A stretch of DNA of 36,474 nt from Oribacterium sp. GTDB lineage: Bacteria > Bacillota_A > Clostridia > Lachnospirales > Lachnospiraceae. The stretch spans positions 1 to 36,474 of the forward strand of contig JAGAXP010000087.1 of NCBI GenBank assembly GCA_017940955.1, written 5' to 3'. Made by a program: the position numbers and the translations under genes. The notes beneath the pieces were generated by a model. It was not told where the DNA came from, made no database searches, and saw only the letters and a list, made by a program, of their open reading frames with translations. Positions 24,566 to 33,038 of the stretch are shown piece after piece (position 1 is the stretch's first letter; every line of letters starts with the position of its first letter).

Positions 24566-25753
24566 TCAGATCCATCTGGGTACCGGGTAAAGTGTATCCA
24601 TCATATCGAAGAAAGCTGCCTTTTCTTTTTCTATAGCAGGCTTTCTTATATCTCCGGAGATGGTCGGGTTTGTCACCAGCTCGAATATCTGATTCATTTT
24701 TGTATAACCGCCAAGAACCCTGTTCACCTCAGGGATATCATCACTATGTACCTCCCCAAGGTATGAACGAAGAATTGTGTTCCAAAGAGGTTTTAATATA
24801 TCTTCTCCGAGACCCATCATCGGTTTTGTCCAACCTGCTTTTGCTCCGGTGACATAAACCTGATACATTCCCATAAGATCCCAGACCGGATGTCCGATTC
24901 CGGAATCATCCACATCTATGAGGATGAATTCGTCATCCATCAGCATGATGTTGACAGGATTAAGATTCTGATGAATAAAGGTATTTCGAGGAGGAATGGT
25001 GCGGAGGAGTTCATGTACCCTCTCTGCTTCATCCGTTGTGTATACTCCTATTTCCTCAAGATATTTAAGGCTCCTGAGATAAGGCGCCCTGGCATCAGGA
25101 AGAACTCCTGTTTCAAATTCGGTTGAATGAAGTTTCTTTATAAACCCGGCAACAAGTTTTCCATACCTTGTTGTGTCTTCGGGGTGTGAAGAAAGTATGT
25201 TTGCCAGAGAACTTCCTGCCATCATTTCAAAAACGAGACCGTAGTGGGATCCCACTTTGACCATGTCGAAAGGTATAGCCGTAGGGATTCCTCCTGTAAA
25301 AATCTTTTTGGCAAGCTCCCGGTTTTTTTCTATCTTCTCACGGGTATATAAATCCCCCTTATAAACCTTCACTATGGTTTCCGGGTCAAGACGATAAACT
25401 TCACAGTTTGGAGCACCGCCCAGTTTTTCACAGCCCTCAATGGAAACTTTCCTGAGGACTCTTTTTACATTAAACAGATCTGTAAACCCTGTTGTTTCGA
25501 AAATATCATATACATCACGGCTTGCTTCTGTTACAGTAACCGGTTTTCCCAGTTGTTTTCGCACCTTCATGAGAACACGCAGACCCGCACTGGAAATATA
25601 TTCGAGTTTTTCTGCATCAAAAAGGATTTCCTGTCCGGGCTTCAGTTCATTGATTATTGATAATATCTCTGCTTCAACCTTTGAGGCATTGTCTGTATTG
25701 ATCCTTCCCTCAAGGTATATGATGGTTTTCCCTTTATCATTATCTGTTCTCAT
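24566..25753 (-). CDS. STAS domain fused to an APH/TIGR02172-like kinase-fold domain
   Basis: 395 residues. Residues 1-105 form an anti-sigma-factor-antagonist STAS domain: IIYLEGRINTDNASKVE, then LEYISSAGLRVLM with S54/S55 at the usual phosphorylation site. Residues about 105-395 are an aminoglycoside-phosphotransferase-like fold: CEVYRLDPETIVKVYK (nucleotide-binding Lys), FIHQNLNPVNIML (catalytic loop) and FILIDVDDSGIG (metal-binding Asp). The catalytic loop normally reads HGD-x-x-x-x-N; here it reads HQN, so the catalytic Asp is Asn and the domain may be a pseudokinase. AAGGAG lies 7 nt before the ATG. It sits between two EAL phosphodiesterase genes on the same strand. A role in partner-switching signalling is inferred. 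Confidence 0.87.
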   Translation of the reverse strand: MRTDNDKGKTIIYLEGRINTDNASKVEAEILSIINELKPGQEILFDAEKLEYISSAGLRVLMKVRKQLGKPVTVTEASRDVYDIFETTGFTDLFNVKRVLRKVSIEGCEKLGGAPNCEVYRLDPETIVKVYKGDLYTREKIEKNRELAKKIFTGGIPTAIPFDMVKVGSHYGLVFEMMAGSSLANILSSHPEDTTRYGKLVAGFIKKLHSTEFETGVLPDARAPYLRSLKYLEEIGVYTTDEAERVHELLRTIPPRNTFIHQNLNPVNIMLMDDEFILIDVDDSGIGHPVWDLMGMYQVYVTGAKAGWTKPMMGLGEDILKPLWNTILRSYLGEVHSDDIPEVNRVLGGYTKMNQIFELVTNPTISGDIRKPAIEKEKAAFFDMMDTLYPVPRWI

Positions 25754-25895
25754 ACTGCATCTCCTTTATACCGGTCTATGTGACGTAGGTTTGAAAGAAA
25801 AACTCCGGTCATTATTATCATCCCGGGGCATTACATACCATTACACATAATTTTCGTCACAAAAATAAGCAGATATAAGGATTTTTTATCAGTGT

Positions 25896-27821
25896 TTATT
25901 GTTGAAGCTGATTTTTCATGTATTCAATGAATTCTTCCGGCGGCAGCGGCCTTGAGAAGTAGTAACCCTGCTCGTAGTCGCAGCCAAGCTCGGCCATCTT
26001 GTTTTTCATCTCTTCTGTTTCGATACCCTCAACAACTATTGCCATGTTGGAGCGCTGGAAAAGTTTTATAAGATCCGGCAGGAATTCAGCTTTTCCGGCG
26101 AAGAAGGATCTTGTGAAGGTCAGATCAATCTTTACAACGTGGATCGGAAGATTCATAAGGCTTGTCAGATTCGATGCACCTGTTCCGAAATCATCAAGAG
26201 ACAGCTCTGCACCCATGGAACGAAGTCCTGCTATCTGCATCTGGATCATTTCGTAATCTTCTATCAGAGACTCGGTTATTTCAAAATCAAACATGTTCAT
26301 GGATAAACCATGTTTTTTGGCTATATCCGAAAGCTCCTCTGAAAGACTGTTGCTCATGCACTGTATGGGTGAAAGATTTACATTGATATATTTAATCCCT
26401 AATTTTTGGGTGTCGGTGTTTTCAAGGAAGAGACAAACCTTTTCAAAGATCTGCCGTCCTATTTCGATGATATCTCCGTTCTTTTCTGCTATTGAAATAA
26501 AATCAAGAGGTGATATGAAGCCCAGGCTCGGATCATTTAATCGTGCCAATGCCTCTGCCCCTTCTATTATCCCTTCTTTAACAGAATAGATGGGCTGAAA
26601 GTAAACTTCAAATCGGTTTGTTGCGATGGCATCTTTAACGGCTTTTTCCAGGGACTTCTGTTTCTTAACGTCTTCAATCATGGCATCGGAGAAAACATAG
26701 TTTCCGCGGCGGTTTTCTGAATAGGCATCGATCCTGGAGTATCTTGCCAGATCACCTATGGTTAGATCATTGTTGTTTACCAGATATGCAGGCAGCATCA
26801 TTGCGGATATCTTCATGGTTACCGGAGTATCACAGCTATTTTGGAAAGCTTCATACTTTTCTTTCCAGTTTTTCATTATTGCTTCCGGCTCTGCAGGCAG
26901 CTGTCCCTTCATAAGAATGATAAAGGTTCCGTTTCTGGTATAAAAACAATTATAACCCGGGTAATTCTTCATTACCCAATCTGCCATCCTCTTTAGACTT
27001 TCGTTCACCTGGCTGATGCCGTAAACTGACTTGGATGTTTCATAGTTATGAACGATCATAACCAGAAGACTATAGGAAATGTTTCTCTCCCAGTAATCGA
27101 AGCCGATCATATCCAGAGCTTCTTTGTTTAGAAGCTTCGTCCTGCTGTCCCGGTATAGATCGGGATTTTCCGTGGTGAGGAAAATGATGAGTATGGAAAG
27201 AATGCTGAAATAACTGGTTACCAGCATATGGTAGAACTGCTTTCTGATGATGATACCGAAAAGCAGAAGCAGATTAAAGGAAAGAAGTCCGCCCTTGACT
27301 CTGGGTGACAAAGTCTTCCACTTAAACAAAACTATAAGGATCGATAATATGATGTAAAAATAAGTATCAAAATAGATAATGCCGTAGAGAGAACAGTTAT
27401 GATAACCATCTGCCGCAATGGTATAGATAGCCGAGGTCCAGGGGGTTGAAAAGATCAGGAAGACAGCCACCATGGCCGGGATGGAGGCAATGACCTTATA
27501 CAGAGAGTTGTTCTTGAGGAAATGTGAGGTTTCTGCAGTATAGGCAAAAAGTGCCCAGCCTCGTACGATGAATCCGAGAAAATATGCATGATTGATGGCA
27601 TACATGACCCACAGAGGAAATTCTGTCCAGATCTCATTCATCTCACAGGAAATGATATCGGCCGAAGTCATCACCAGATTGGCAACCATAACAAGCCAGA
27701 AGCAAAAGCTCTGGCCTACGGGAAGATTCCTTCGTACTCCATAAAACACAAGAAGTATTATCTGGATAGGAATCGTTGCTATGGCAAAGTCGTAGTTAAA
27801 GTTACTTATCCAGTTAAGCAT
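25896..27821 (-). CDS. Membrane-bound degenerate GGDEF - EAL phosphodiesterase
   Basis: 641 residues. Six or seven membrane helices in the first 220 residues form a sensor-like membrane domain. A degenerate GGDEF domain follows (about 225-370, RNGTF in place of the signature). The EAL domain (about 395-635) keeps its residues: GAEALARL, INVNLSPIQ, FEITES, LDDFGTGASN, VVKIDLTF, VEGIET and EQGYYFSRP. It should degrade c-di-GMP at the membrane. The ATG at 27821 has AGGAG 6 nt upstream; the preceding in-frame TTG is not needed. The 140-nt gap to the STAS-APH gene shows no clear terminator. Confidence 0.9.
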   Translation of the reverse strand: MLNWISNFNYDFAIATIPIQIILLVFYGVRRNLPVGQSFCFWLVMVANLVMTSADIISCEMNEIWTEFPLWVMYAINHAYFLGFIVRGWALFAYTAETSHFLKNNSLYKVIASIPAMVAVFLIFSTPWTSAIYTIAADGYHNCSLYGIIYFDTYFYIILSILIVLFKWKTLSPRVKGGLLSFNLLLLFGIIIRKQFYHMLVTSYFSILSILIIFLTTENPDLYRDSRTKLLNKEALDMIGFDYWERNISYSLLVMIVHNYETSKSVYGISQVNESLKRMADWVMKNYPGYNCFYTRNGTFIILMKGQLPAEPEAIMKNWKEKYEAFQNSCDTPVTMKISAMMLPAYLVNNNDLTIGDLARYSRIDAYSENRRGNYVFSDAMIEDVKKQKSLEKAVKDAIATNRFEVYFQPIYSVKEGIIEGAEALARLNDPSLGFISPLDFISIAEKNGDIIEIGRQIFEKVCLFLENTDTQKLGIKYINVNLSPIQCMSNSLSEELSDIAKKHGLSMNMFDFEITESLIEDYEMIQMQIAGLRSMGAELSLDDFGTGASNLTSLMNLPIHVVKIDLTFTRSFFAGKAEFLPDLIKLFQRSNMAIVVEGIETEEMKNKMAELGCDYEQGYYFSRPLPPEEFIEYMKNQLQQ

Positions 27822-27839
27822 CAAACGCTCCTATTTCTG

Positions 27840-27890
27840 TAAGACAATAAGCATTAGCATCGTCCTGTTTTGTAAAACGATGTTAATGCT
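27840..27890 (-). terminator. Terminator of the alpha/beta hydrolase gene
   Basis: A 13-bp stem with one wobble (AGCATTAACATCG with CGATGCTAATGCT on the minus strand) has a 15-nt loop and a TTATTGTCTT tail. It lies 13 nt after the hydrolase stop. Confidence 0.6.
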
Positions 27891-27902
27891 AAAGTATAGT
27901 TT

Positions 27903-28709
27903 TTATTTCTTTAAGAACTTCAGTAACCTCTCAGTGTAGTCGGGGGCACAGTCATATGCTGCGTGACCGTATCCGTCATACATATAAAGCTCGCAATCCG
28001 GGCTGCCGGTGAGATGTGCGGCAATGATTTCAGAAGCTTGTCCGCCCAAAACATTATCGGTCTTCGAGCCTATAACCAGTGTCGGGCAGGTGATCTTAGG
28101 AAGCTCTTCTGTGATGTTAAAATCCCTAAGGCTTTCAGCGAGAACGATAAAGCGGGAAAAATCTTCTTCTGTTACGGTTTTTGAAATCTGTATAAACCCT
28201 GTTTTGATTGTTTCAAAAACATCTTCCGGATAAACCTTTTCTCCGAAATTCATATATAACCCTTCCCCGTTTCTTTCCCTTGCAAGTCTTATCCAGTTGT
28301 CAAAGACAGAGAAGCCTTCCTCGCTTATATGGGAAGAGGTGGATCCGAGTAAAAGCTTCTTTACCAGTCCGGGATGTTCCAGGGCTATCTCCATTGCGAT
28401 CATTCCGCCCTGGGATGCGCCAAAGATGCAGACATTGGAAAGACCAAGTTCTTTTATGGCTTCTACAGTGTCTTCTGCCATATTTTTAATAGTATAAGGT
28501 ATATTCAGAGTTCCTTTTTTTCTGTCAAATACATAAATTGTATAATCATCAGACAGCAGTTTGTAGGCATTGGCCATAAGCTCAGCCATAGGCATGACAC
28601 TCTGGGCACTGAGACCCGGAATCACCACGAGAGTTTCGGCTCCTTGGCCGAATTTACAATAGTCCATTGAGAAACGCTGTGTTGTAACTGTAGCTACCTG
28701 TGCGGTCAT
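27903..28709 (-). CDS. Alpha/beta-hydrolase fold protein
   Basis: 268 residues, a normal length for a single-domain hydrolase. The nucleophile is S99 in the elbow GASQGG; D218 in GSKTDNVLGG and H249 in YGHAAYD complete the triad. VVIPGLSAQS supplies the oxyanion-hole region. There is no signal peptide, so it is cytoplasmic. The substrate cannot be told; ester, lactone or thioester hydrolysis are all possible. AGGAGA lies upstream of the ATG. It has its own terminator and does not look coupled to the phosphodiesterase gene downstream. Confidence 0.85.
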   Translation of the reverse strand: MTAQVATVTTQRFSMDYCKFGQGAETLVVIPGLSAQSVMPMAELMANAYKLLSDDYTIYVFDRKKGTLNIPYTIKNMAEDTVEAIKELGLSNVCIFGASQGGMIAMEIALEHPGLVKKLLLGSTSSHISEEGFSVFDNWIRLARERNGEGLYMNFGEKVYPEDVFETIKTGFIQISKTVTEEDFSRFIVLAESLRDFNITEELPKITCPTLVIGSKTDNVLGGQASEIIAAHLTGSPDCELYMYDGYGHAAYDCAPDYTERLLKFLKK

Positions 28710-28805
28710 CGGATTTTCTCCTTGTTATCGATATTTATAATCTGAAACTTTAGTCGACAGCTTTTTTATTAATATAAATCATTCATTTTTCAGGATAAAA
28801 TGAGC

Positions 28806-28834
28806 CGGAAAACAGGTTTATATCTGATAAACCT
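28806..28834 (-). terminator. Probable terminator of the MEMO-AMMECR1 gene
   Basis: AGGTTTAT and ATAAACCT form an 8-bp stem with a 5-nt loop, followed by GTTTTCC on the minus strand, 20 nt after the stop. Flanking CCGG repeats could extend the structure. Confidence 0.5.
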
Positions 28835-28854
28835 ATCCCCGGCACCGGAAACAT

Positions 28855-30240
28855 TCAAATATGCCTTACAACTTCGAATCTCTGAAGCTTCACAGGTTCA
28901 TCAATGTCTATCCCACCCTTCTGTCTCGCGATGGAGATCTGCTGTTCAACAGTATCCACTCCGTCAAGATCAGGAAGAAGCAGGCCCCTTCTGTTTCCGC
29001 AGCTTACTATGACACCATATCTTTTTACGTCAAGCTCTTCAGGACTGGAAATATCTTCGGGGTCACCGAGGACGTCAACATTGATATCAAGATATGGTAG
29101 TTCATCCGGCGTAATGGGATTGAATCTGGGATCCCGGGTGGAGGCACTGATGGCGTTCCGGATGATTTCCTCGGCAACAGATGATGTGGTTGGAAGTATG
29201 GTTCCGATACATCCACGCAGACGACCGTCCTTATGGATGGAGACAAATGCTCCGGCTCTTTTCCCAAGCATTTCAGCGGGAAGATCATTGGGAAGCTCCA
29301 GTTTTCGATGGTTCAGTATGTAGCTCTCGAGAGAAGCCCTTGCGAGACGTACGTACTCATCGGAATGTTCAGCTTTTTTACTTAATTCATCTTTGATCAT
29401 ATTCAGGTATTTTTCACGAAAATGTCTGGAATCATCCGGACCTGTCGGATAAAAAGAAGCAATCCCGTAACCTACTCCGGTGATGTCCTGATGAGAGTAA
29501 ACATTGGATTTTACATTTATCCCATCCCAGGCTCCTGCCATGATGACAAAGGAACGGTGGCCGCACTCTGCTGCTCTTTCACAAAAATCCTCATCGAAGT
29601 CGAACATTTCCTGAAAAGCGGCTCTTTTTGCAACGTCCATTATCCTCTTGTCATAAACAGGACCTTCAGAGGCAAAACCGTAAGGACCGTGGGCCTGTAA
29701 TTTATGGGACAAGTCACCGCTGGCCACAAACACAACCCGCCGGTTACAGTCATTAACTGCCATTTGGATTATTTCTCCCAGGTGATAATGTTCAGGGAGT
29801 CCAAGTCCCGAAAGACCTATGCGAATGATTTTACCGTCTTTGTATTTGTTTCTAATAAACCATAGAGGAACCATGGTTCCGTGATCGAGTATCGGGTCCT
29901 TTTCGCCTAGGGTTCCTGCCGGAAAATTCTCTGTTTTGGCCAAAGCGCAGATCCTGTCACGAAGCTCCTCATCATAGAGTTCATCAAATGTGACTTCAGG
30001 TGCTCTGAATCTTGAAAAATTGCCTTTGGCTCCACGTTCCGGAGAGATATGGAAGTAATCCGAATACATGATGCTGTGGGGGCTTGTGATGATGATGGTT
30101 TCGGGTCTGAGTTCAGCTATTTCATCTGCCACCTTCTCATAAGAATCTATCGTTTCCTGAACACTTTTCTCACCGCCCTGTCCGACGGCAGGGATTATAA
30201 GAGGTGGATGTGGCACCATAAATGAAGCAAGTATAGGCAT
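28855..30240 (-). CDS. LigB/MEMO1-like domain fused to AMMECR1 (AmmeMemoRadiSam system A/B)
   Basis: 461 residues. Residues 1 to about 275 resemble the class III extradiol dioxygenase LigB / MEMO1 family: MVPHPPLIIPAVG at the start, TSPHSIMYSDYF and FVASGDLSHKL. Residues about 290-461 are an AMMECR1 domain with the signature GRLRGCIGTI and later TRDPRF. The two domains occur as separate or fused members of the AmmeMemoRadiSam system, whose third member is a radical SAM enzyme; its biochemical role is unknown. No radical SAM gene is seen in this window. AAGGAGT precedes the ATG. The flanking genes are a hydrolase and a peroxiredoxin, each with its own terminator. Confidence 0.9.
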   Translation of the reverse strand: MPILASFMVPHPPLIIPAVGQGGEKSVQETIDSYEKVADEIAELRPETIIITSPHSIMYSDYFHISPERGAKGNFSRFRAPEVTFDELYDEELRDRICALAKTENFPAGTLGEKDPILDHGTMVPLWFIRNKYKDGKIIRIGLSGLGLPEHYHLGEIIQMAVNDCNRRVVFVASGDLSHKLQAHGPYGFASEGPVYDKRIMDVAKRAAFQEMFDFDEDFCERAAECGHRSFVIMAGAWDGINVKSNVYSHQDITGVGYGIASFYPTGPDDSRHFREKYLNMIKDELSKKAEHSDEYVRLARASLESYILNHRKLELPNDLPAEMLGKRAGAFVSIHKDGRLRGCIGTILPTTSSVAEEIIRNAISASTRDPRFNPITPDELPYLDINVDVLGDPEDISSPEELDVKRYGVIVSCGNRRGLLLPDLDGVDTVEQQISIARQKGGIDIDEPVKLQRFEVVRHI

Positions 30241-30280
30241 ATTAATACTCCTTCGGTATCAAACAACTCATTGAGGATAT

Positions 30281-30329
30281 TTCCAAAACCGGAAACAAAT
30301 CACGGAGTACCGGGGATTTGTTTCCGGTT
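30281..30329 (-). terminator. Terminator of the bcp gene
   Basis: A perfect 15-bp stem (AACCGGAAACAAATC with GATTTGTTTCCGGTT) and 13-nt loop lie 34 nt after the bcp stop, with a TTTTGG tail on the minus strand. Confidence 0.6.
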
Positions 30330-30362
30330 GATTGCAGTATTATTTATAGTCAAATTTGGGAC

Positions 30363-30815
30363 TTATAATTCATTCAGCATCTTTTCAGGATCGTCAGCGG
30401 CCTTTACCTTGTCATTGGCTTTTATGATGATACCTTCTTCGTCAATAAGGTAGGTTGTACGGACTACGCCCATGGAAACTTTTCCGTAGTTCTTCTTCTC
30501 TTTCCAAACATCGTAGGCTTCGATCACCTTGCGCTCCGGGTCTGCCAGAAGTGTAAAGGCAAGACCATATTTCTCCTCGAACTTTTTGTGGGAGGCAACG
30601 GTATCCTTGCTTACACCCAGAACCACAGCACCCTTCTCTCTTATCTGAGGATATCGTTCTGAAAATCCACAGGCCTGTTTTGTACAGCCCGCAGTATTGT
30701 CCTTTGGGTAAAAGTAAAGGATGACTTTCTGACCTTTGTACTGCTCAAGAGAATGCATTACTCCGTTCTGATCCGGAAGTTCAAATGACGGTGCTTTTGT
30801 GCCAACTTCCAACAT
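30363..30815 (-). CDS. bcp: Thioredoxin-dependent thiol peroxidase (Bcp/PrxQ)
   Basis: 150 residues, standard for Bcp. The peroxidatic site is PKDNTAGCTKQACGF, with C44 as peroxidatic and C49 as resolving cysteine (the pair five apart marks the atypical two-cysteine Bcp type). It reduces hydrogen peroxide and organic peroxides in the cytoplasm using thioredoxin. The ATG follows TAGGAGG. A 12-bp palindrome, CATCTATAGATG (about 30834-30845), lies just upstream of the RBS and could be an operator. Confidence 0.93.
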   Translation of the reverse strand: MLEVGTKAPSFELPDQNGVMHSLEQYKGQKVILYFYPKDNTAGCTKQACGFSERYPQIREKGAVVLGVSKDTVASHKKFEEKYGLAFTLLADPERKVIEAYDVWKEKKNYGKVSMGVVRTTYLIDEEGIIIKANDKVKAADDPEKMLNEL

Positions 30816-30943
30816 ATGTAAAACCTCCTACTCATCTATAGATGTGTTTCTTACGCCATTTATTTCTGACATACAGATTAAGATCTAACCGGCTATAAAG
30901 ACATGGTTAAGACACCTTACATCCGGTAAGGATGTTATCCTTC

Positions 30944-31471
30944 TCAGTCGACATGGTAAATGTAGTTTGATTTTCTTGGTGCAGCTTCATTAGCGGGACC
31001 TGCGGCATATCCCAAAGCACAGTGGCCGATGCCTTCGTAGTCACCTTCGATACCAAGTTTTGCGAGAATCTGCTTTCCGAAATCGGATTCAAATTCCTGC
31101 TTTGCTCTGTGAATCCAGATGTTTGCCACACCGAGACTTTCAGCCGCATTCATAAGGTTTCCCATTACGAGAGAACCATCATAGATATATGTTGGAACAG
31201 ATTTGTCAGCTAGAACGATAAGGATAACGGGTGCTCCGTAGAACGGATCAAAGTCTTCCTTCCAGCCGCCGATCTTTCTGTTTTCCTCTGAGATGGCATC
31301 TCTCAGTTCCTTATTGGTGACAGCAATGATTATAGGACTCTGCTTTCCCATTCCGGTTGCGGAATAGGTTCCCGCTTTTAAGATGGCATCAAGCTTTTCT
31401 TTTTCAACCATATCAGGCTTAAATTTTCTGCAGCTTCTTCTGCTCTCAAGTACTTTTAATGTTTCGTTCAT
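30944..31471 (-). CDS. Nitroreductase-family flavoprotein
   Basis: 175 residues, a short single-domain nitroreductase. The FMN-binding N-terminal motif is present as ESRRSCRKFKPD, with the usual Arg cluster; the middle has SATGMGKQSP and the C-terminal half GVANIWIHR. Such proteins use NAD(P)H and FMN to reduce nitro compounds, quinones or flavins in the cytoplasm; the natural substrate is unknown. AAAGGAGG precedes the ATG by 10 nt. It is read toward bcp, with a 128-nt gap. Confidence 0.88.
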   Translation of the reverse strand: MNETLKVLESRRSCRKFKPDMVEKEKLDAILKAGTYSATGMGKQSPIIIAVTNKELRDAISEENRKIGGWKEDFDPFYGAPVILIVLADKSVPTYIYDGSLVMGNLMNAAESLGVANIWIHRAKQEFESDFGKQILAKLGIEGDYEGIGHCALGYAAGPANEAAPRKSNYIYHVD

Positions 31472-31613
31472 GCTTTTGTGTCCTCCTTTAATGTGATGAG
31501 TGTGTCAAAAACGATAATGAATTATTTTATATTAAGGATGTTTTGATGGTGTATTCCATCCTCATCAAATAGTGTTTGCTATTAATCAGTATACTTCATC
31601 CGGGCAAATATTA

Positions 31614-32081
31614 TCATTTGATTTTTTTATATTTAATTGCTTCTATCAAACCACTACATCCCTTATATATCTCCCGATAAGCCAGTTCGAAATCCCTCGT
31701 ATACCAGGGGTCATCAATTATGGCATCAGGAGTATCCGTGTACTCCATGAGATAATGGACTTTATTATTCGGATCATTATCAAAGAGCCTGTTGAGGTTA
31801 TTTTTGTTTTCTTCATCCATGGCGATGATCAGGTCAAATGTCTCGTACTCGGGTTTATTGACCCTCCTGGCATGGTGATTCCCGATAGGAATATGATGTC
31901 CCTCCAAAGCCCTACGCATGGGTGGATAAATAGGATTACCTATTTCTTCCATTGAGGTCGCCGCCGAATCCACAAACACCTCCTCGGAGAGATGTTCTTC
32001 CTGCAATAAATAGTTCATTATGTAATGTGCAGAAACCGATCTGCAGATGTTGCCGTGGCAAATAAAAAGTATTCTAATCAT
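31614..32081 (-). CDS. Low-molecular-weight protein-tyrosine-phosphatase family protein
   Basis: 155 residues from the ATG at 32081. The P-loop CHGNICRS lies right after the first beta strand (MIRILFICHGNICRS), and the general acid is in the DPWYTRDF loop, which matches the family. It removes phosphate from protein tyrosines, and in some Firmicutes acts on kinases of capsule systems or on arginine phosphate. The open frame extends 41 codons further upstream, but that part has no family match, and GAGAGGA precedes the 32081 ATG, so I use the shorter form. The 335 bases between this start and the NYN gene hold one terminator and a short plus-strand ORF. Confidence 0.9.
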   Translation of the reverse strand: MIRILFICHGNICRSVSAHYIMNYLLQEEHLSEEVFVDSAATSMEEIGNPIYPPMRRALEGHHIPIGNHHARRVNKPEYETFDLIIAMDEENKNNLNRLFDNDPNNKVHYLMEYTDTPDAIIDDPWYTRDFELAYREIYKGCSGLIEAIKYKKIK

Positions 32082-32353
32082 TAAAAAATCCTCTCTGTAA
32101 GGCTTTACTATGCCGTGTTTATGCCCTTTTTGCCAATCATCAATGGAAAAACCCAAAAATACATTTAGCGGACTTTTATTGCAAAAAGAGTCAGAGAAAG
32201 GCAAAAGTGTGTCATTATACGTATTTTATCCGTAGTAGAATACGAAACGTTATATTCCGCAGCACCCACTAAAAGGAGGGGTGCAAAATGCACATTTTCT
32301 CAAAAATGTAGTTTTGGTGTGTACATACTTATTTTATCATATATCTCATCACT

Positions 32354-32388
32354 AAAAAAAGCCCTCGGAACATATGCTCCGATGGACT
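32354..32388 (-). terminator. Terminator of the NYN gene (copy A of a repeated terminator)
   Basis: On the minus strand, stems AGTCC/GGGCT and TCGGA/TCCGA surround loop GCATATGT, followed by T7. The core of this sequence is identical over 17 nt to the terminator at 33103-33139. Confidence 0.7.
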
Positions 32389-32416
32389 TAAAGTTATAGG
32401 ATTTTGAATGTTTTTA

Positions 32417-32833
32417 TTACCGTATTTTCAAGAACTTAGCTCCTGTATTTCGAAGCCTGTGAGATGGATTTTTTCCGCCGATAAAACATAGTTTCTTTCC
32501 TGCGGCAGCTGCATCTTCTGCGAGAATTCGGAATCCACCGTCGGAAGAGACTATGCACACCAAGGCGACATCAGGTTCAATTAGGTACCTTCGAGCATCC
32601 TTCTGTATTTTGCGGTCGACCTTGTCTTTCTCAGGATCACCGTAAAGCTGGATGTCTTTGTAGTTGCCGTCTTTGGATTTTTCGGTCCAAGCGCGGGTGC
32701 CTCGATCCTTCTGATGATGGTACACCTTGCGCTCTGCGACAACGCCAAGGCGGTTACTGATTGTGACGATTTTTTCAGCATTATTTGCGCTTACGTTCTC
32801 GCCATCCACTAGGATGATGGTTTTCTGTTTCAT
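32417..32833 (-). CDS. NYN-domain (PIN-like) putative ribonuclease
   Basis: 138 residues, a complete single NYN/LabA-like domain. IILVDGENVSA supplies the first catalytic Asp, DKVDRKIQKDARR the middle acidic residues, and VCIVSSDGGFRILAE the last acidic site (usually SSDxDF; here Gly replaces the second Asp). The C-terminal KNPSHRLRNTGAKFLKIR is basic. NYN domains fold like PIN nucleases and cut RNA. The ATG at 32833 has AAGGAG 9 nt upstream; 12 more upstream codons are open but lie in a terminator U-run. A promoter, a structured RNA and a terminator directly precede the gene. Confidence 0.85.
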   Translation of the reverse strand: MKQKTIILVDGENVSANNAEKIVTISNRLGVVAERKVYHHQKDRGTRAWTEKSKDGNYKDIQLYGDPEKDKVDRKIQKDARRYLIEPDVALVCIVSSDGGFRILAEDAAAAGKKLCFIGGKNPSHRLRNTGAKFLKIR

Positions 32834-32855
32834 GTGGGTTTGCTCCTTTCTTGAT

Positions 32856-32906
32856 AAAAAAAGGGACATCGAATCTGACAGGTGATCCTGTCAAATTCGA
32901 TGTCCC
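32856..32906 (-). terminator. Intrinsic terminator abutting the NYN ribosome-binding site
   Basis: A 20-bp stem with one mismatch and a 4-nt loop (GGGACATCGAAT and ATTCGATGTCCC are the outer arms) is followed by T7 and then, 7 nt later, by AAGGAG of the NYN gene. It ends the upstream structured RNA and limits or gates NYN expression. Confidence 0.8.
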
Positions 32907-33032
32907 TAAAGTATTATTACTTAAGTTACATGAATAGGTGCCTTTCGAGTTAATTAGGTCCTACGGGCACCGCACTCTCCATATTAAGGAGTGCTCGCGC
33001 GGGGTGGATATTCCATAATCCCGTCGCTTTAT
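32856..33032 (-). ncRNA. Uncharacterised structured RNA (about 175 nt) upstream of the NYN gene
   Basis: Read from a predicted start near 33032, the RNA forms several successive hairpins: GGGATTATGGAATATCCACCCC (nested), GCACTC/GAGTGC with an 11-nt loop, and GGTGCC/GGCACC enclosing about 23 nt, before the final terminator. This part is more GC-rich than the flanking DNA and has no convincing ORF. I do not recognise a known riboswitch or RNA family. It could be an attenuating leader, a stand-alone small RNA, or an RNA partner of the NYN protein. The 309 bases between the NYN gene and the 42-residue ORF are otherwise the promoter and a terminator. Confidence 0.5.
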
Positions 33033-33038
33033 AAAGCG

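Noticed and set aside
32082..32204. N-terminal extension of the tyrosine phosphatase by 41 codons
   Set aside because: The extension has no family match, and the RBS and first beta strand both point to the ATG at 32081.
32834..32869. N-terminal extension of the NYN protein by 12 codons
   Set aside because: It is encoded by the terminator U-run and the RBS itself.
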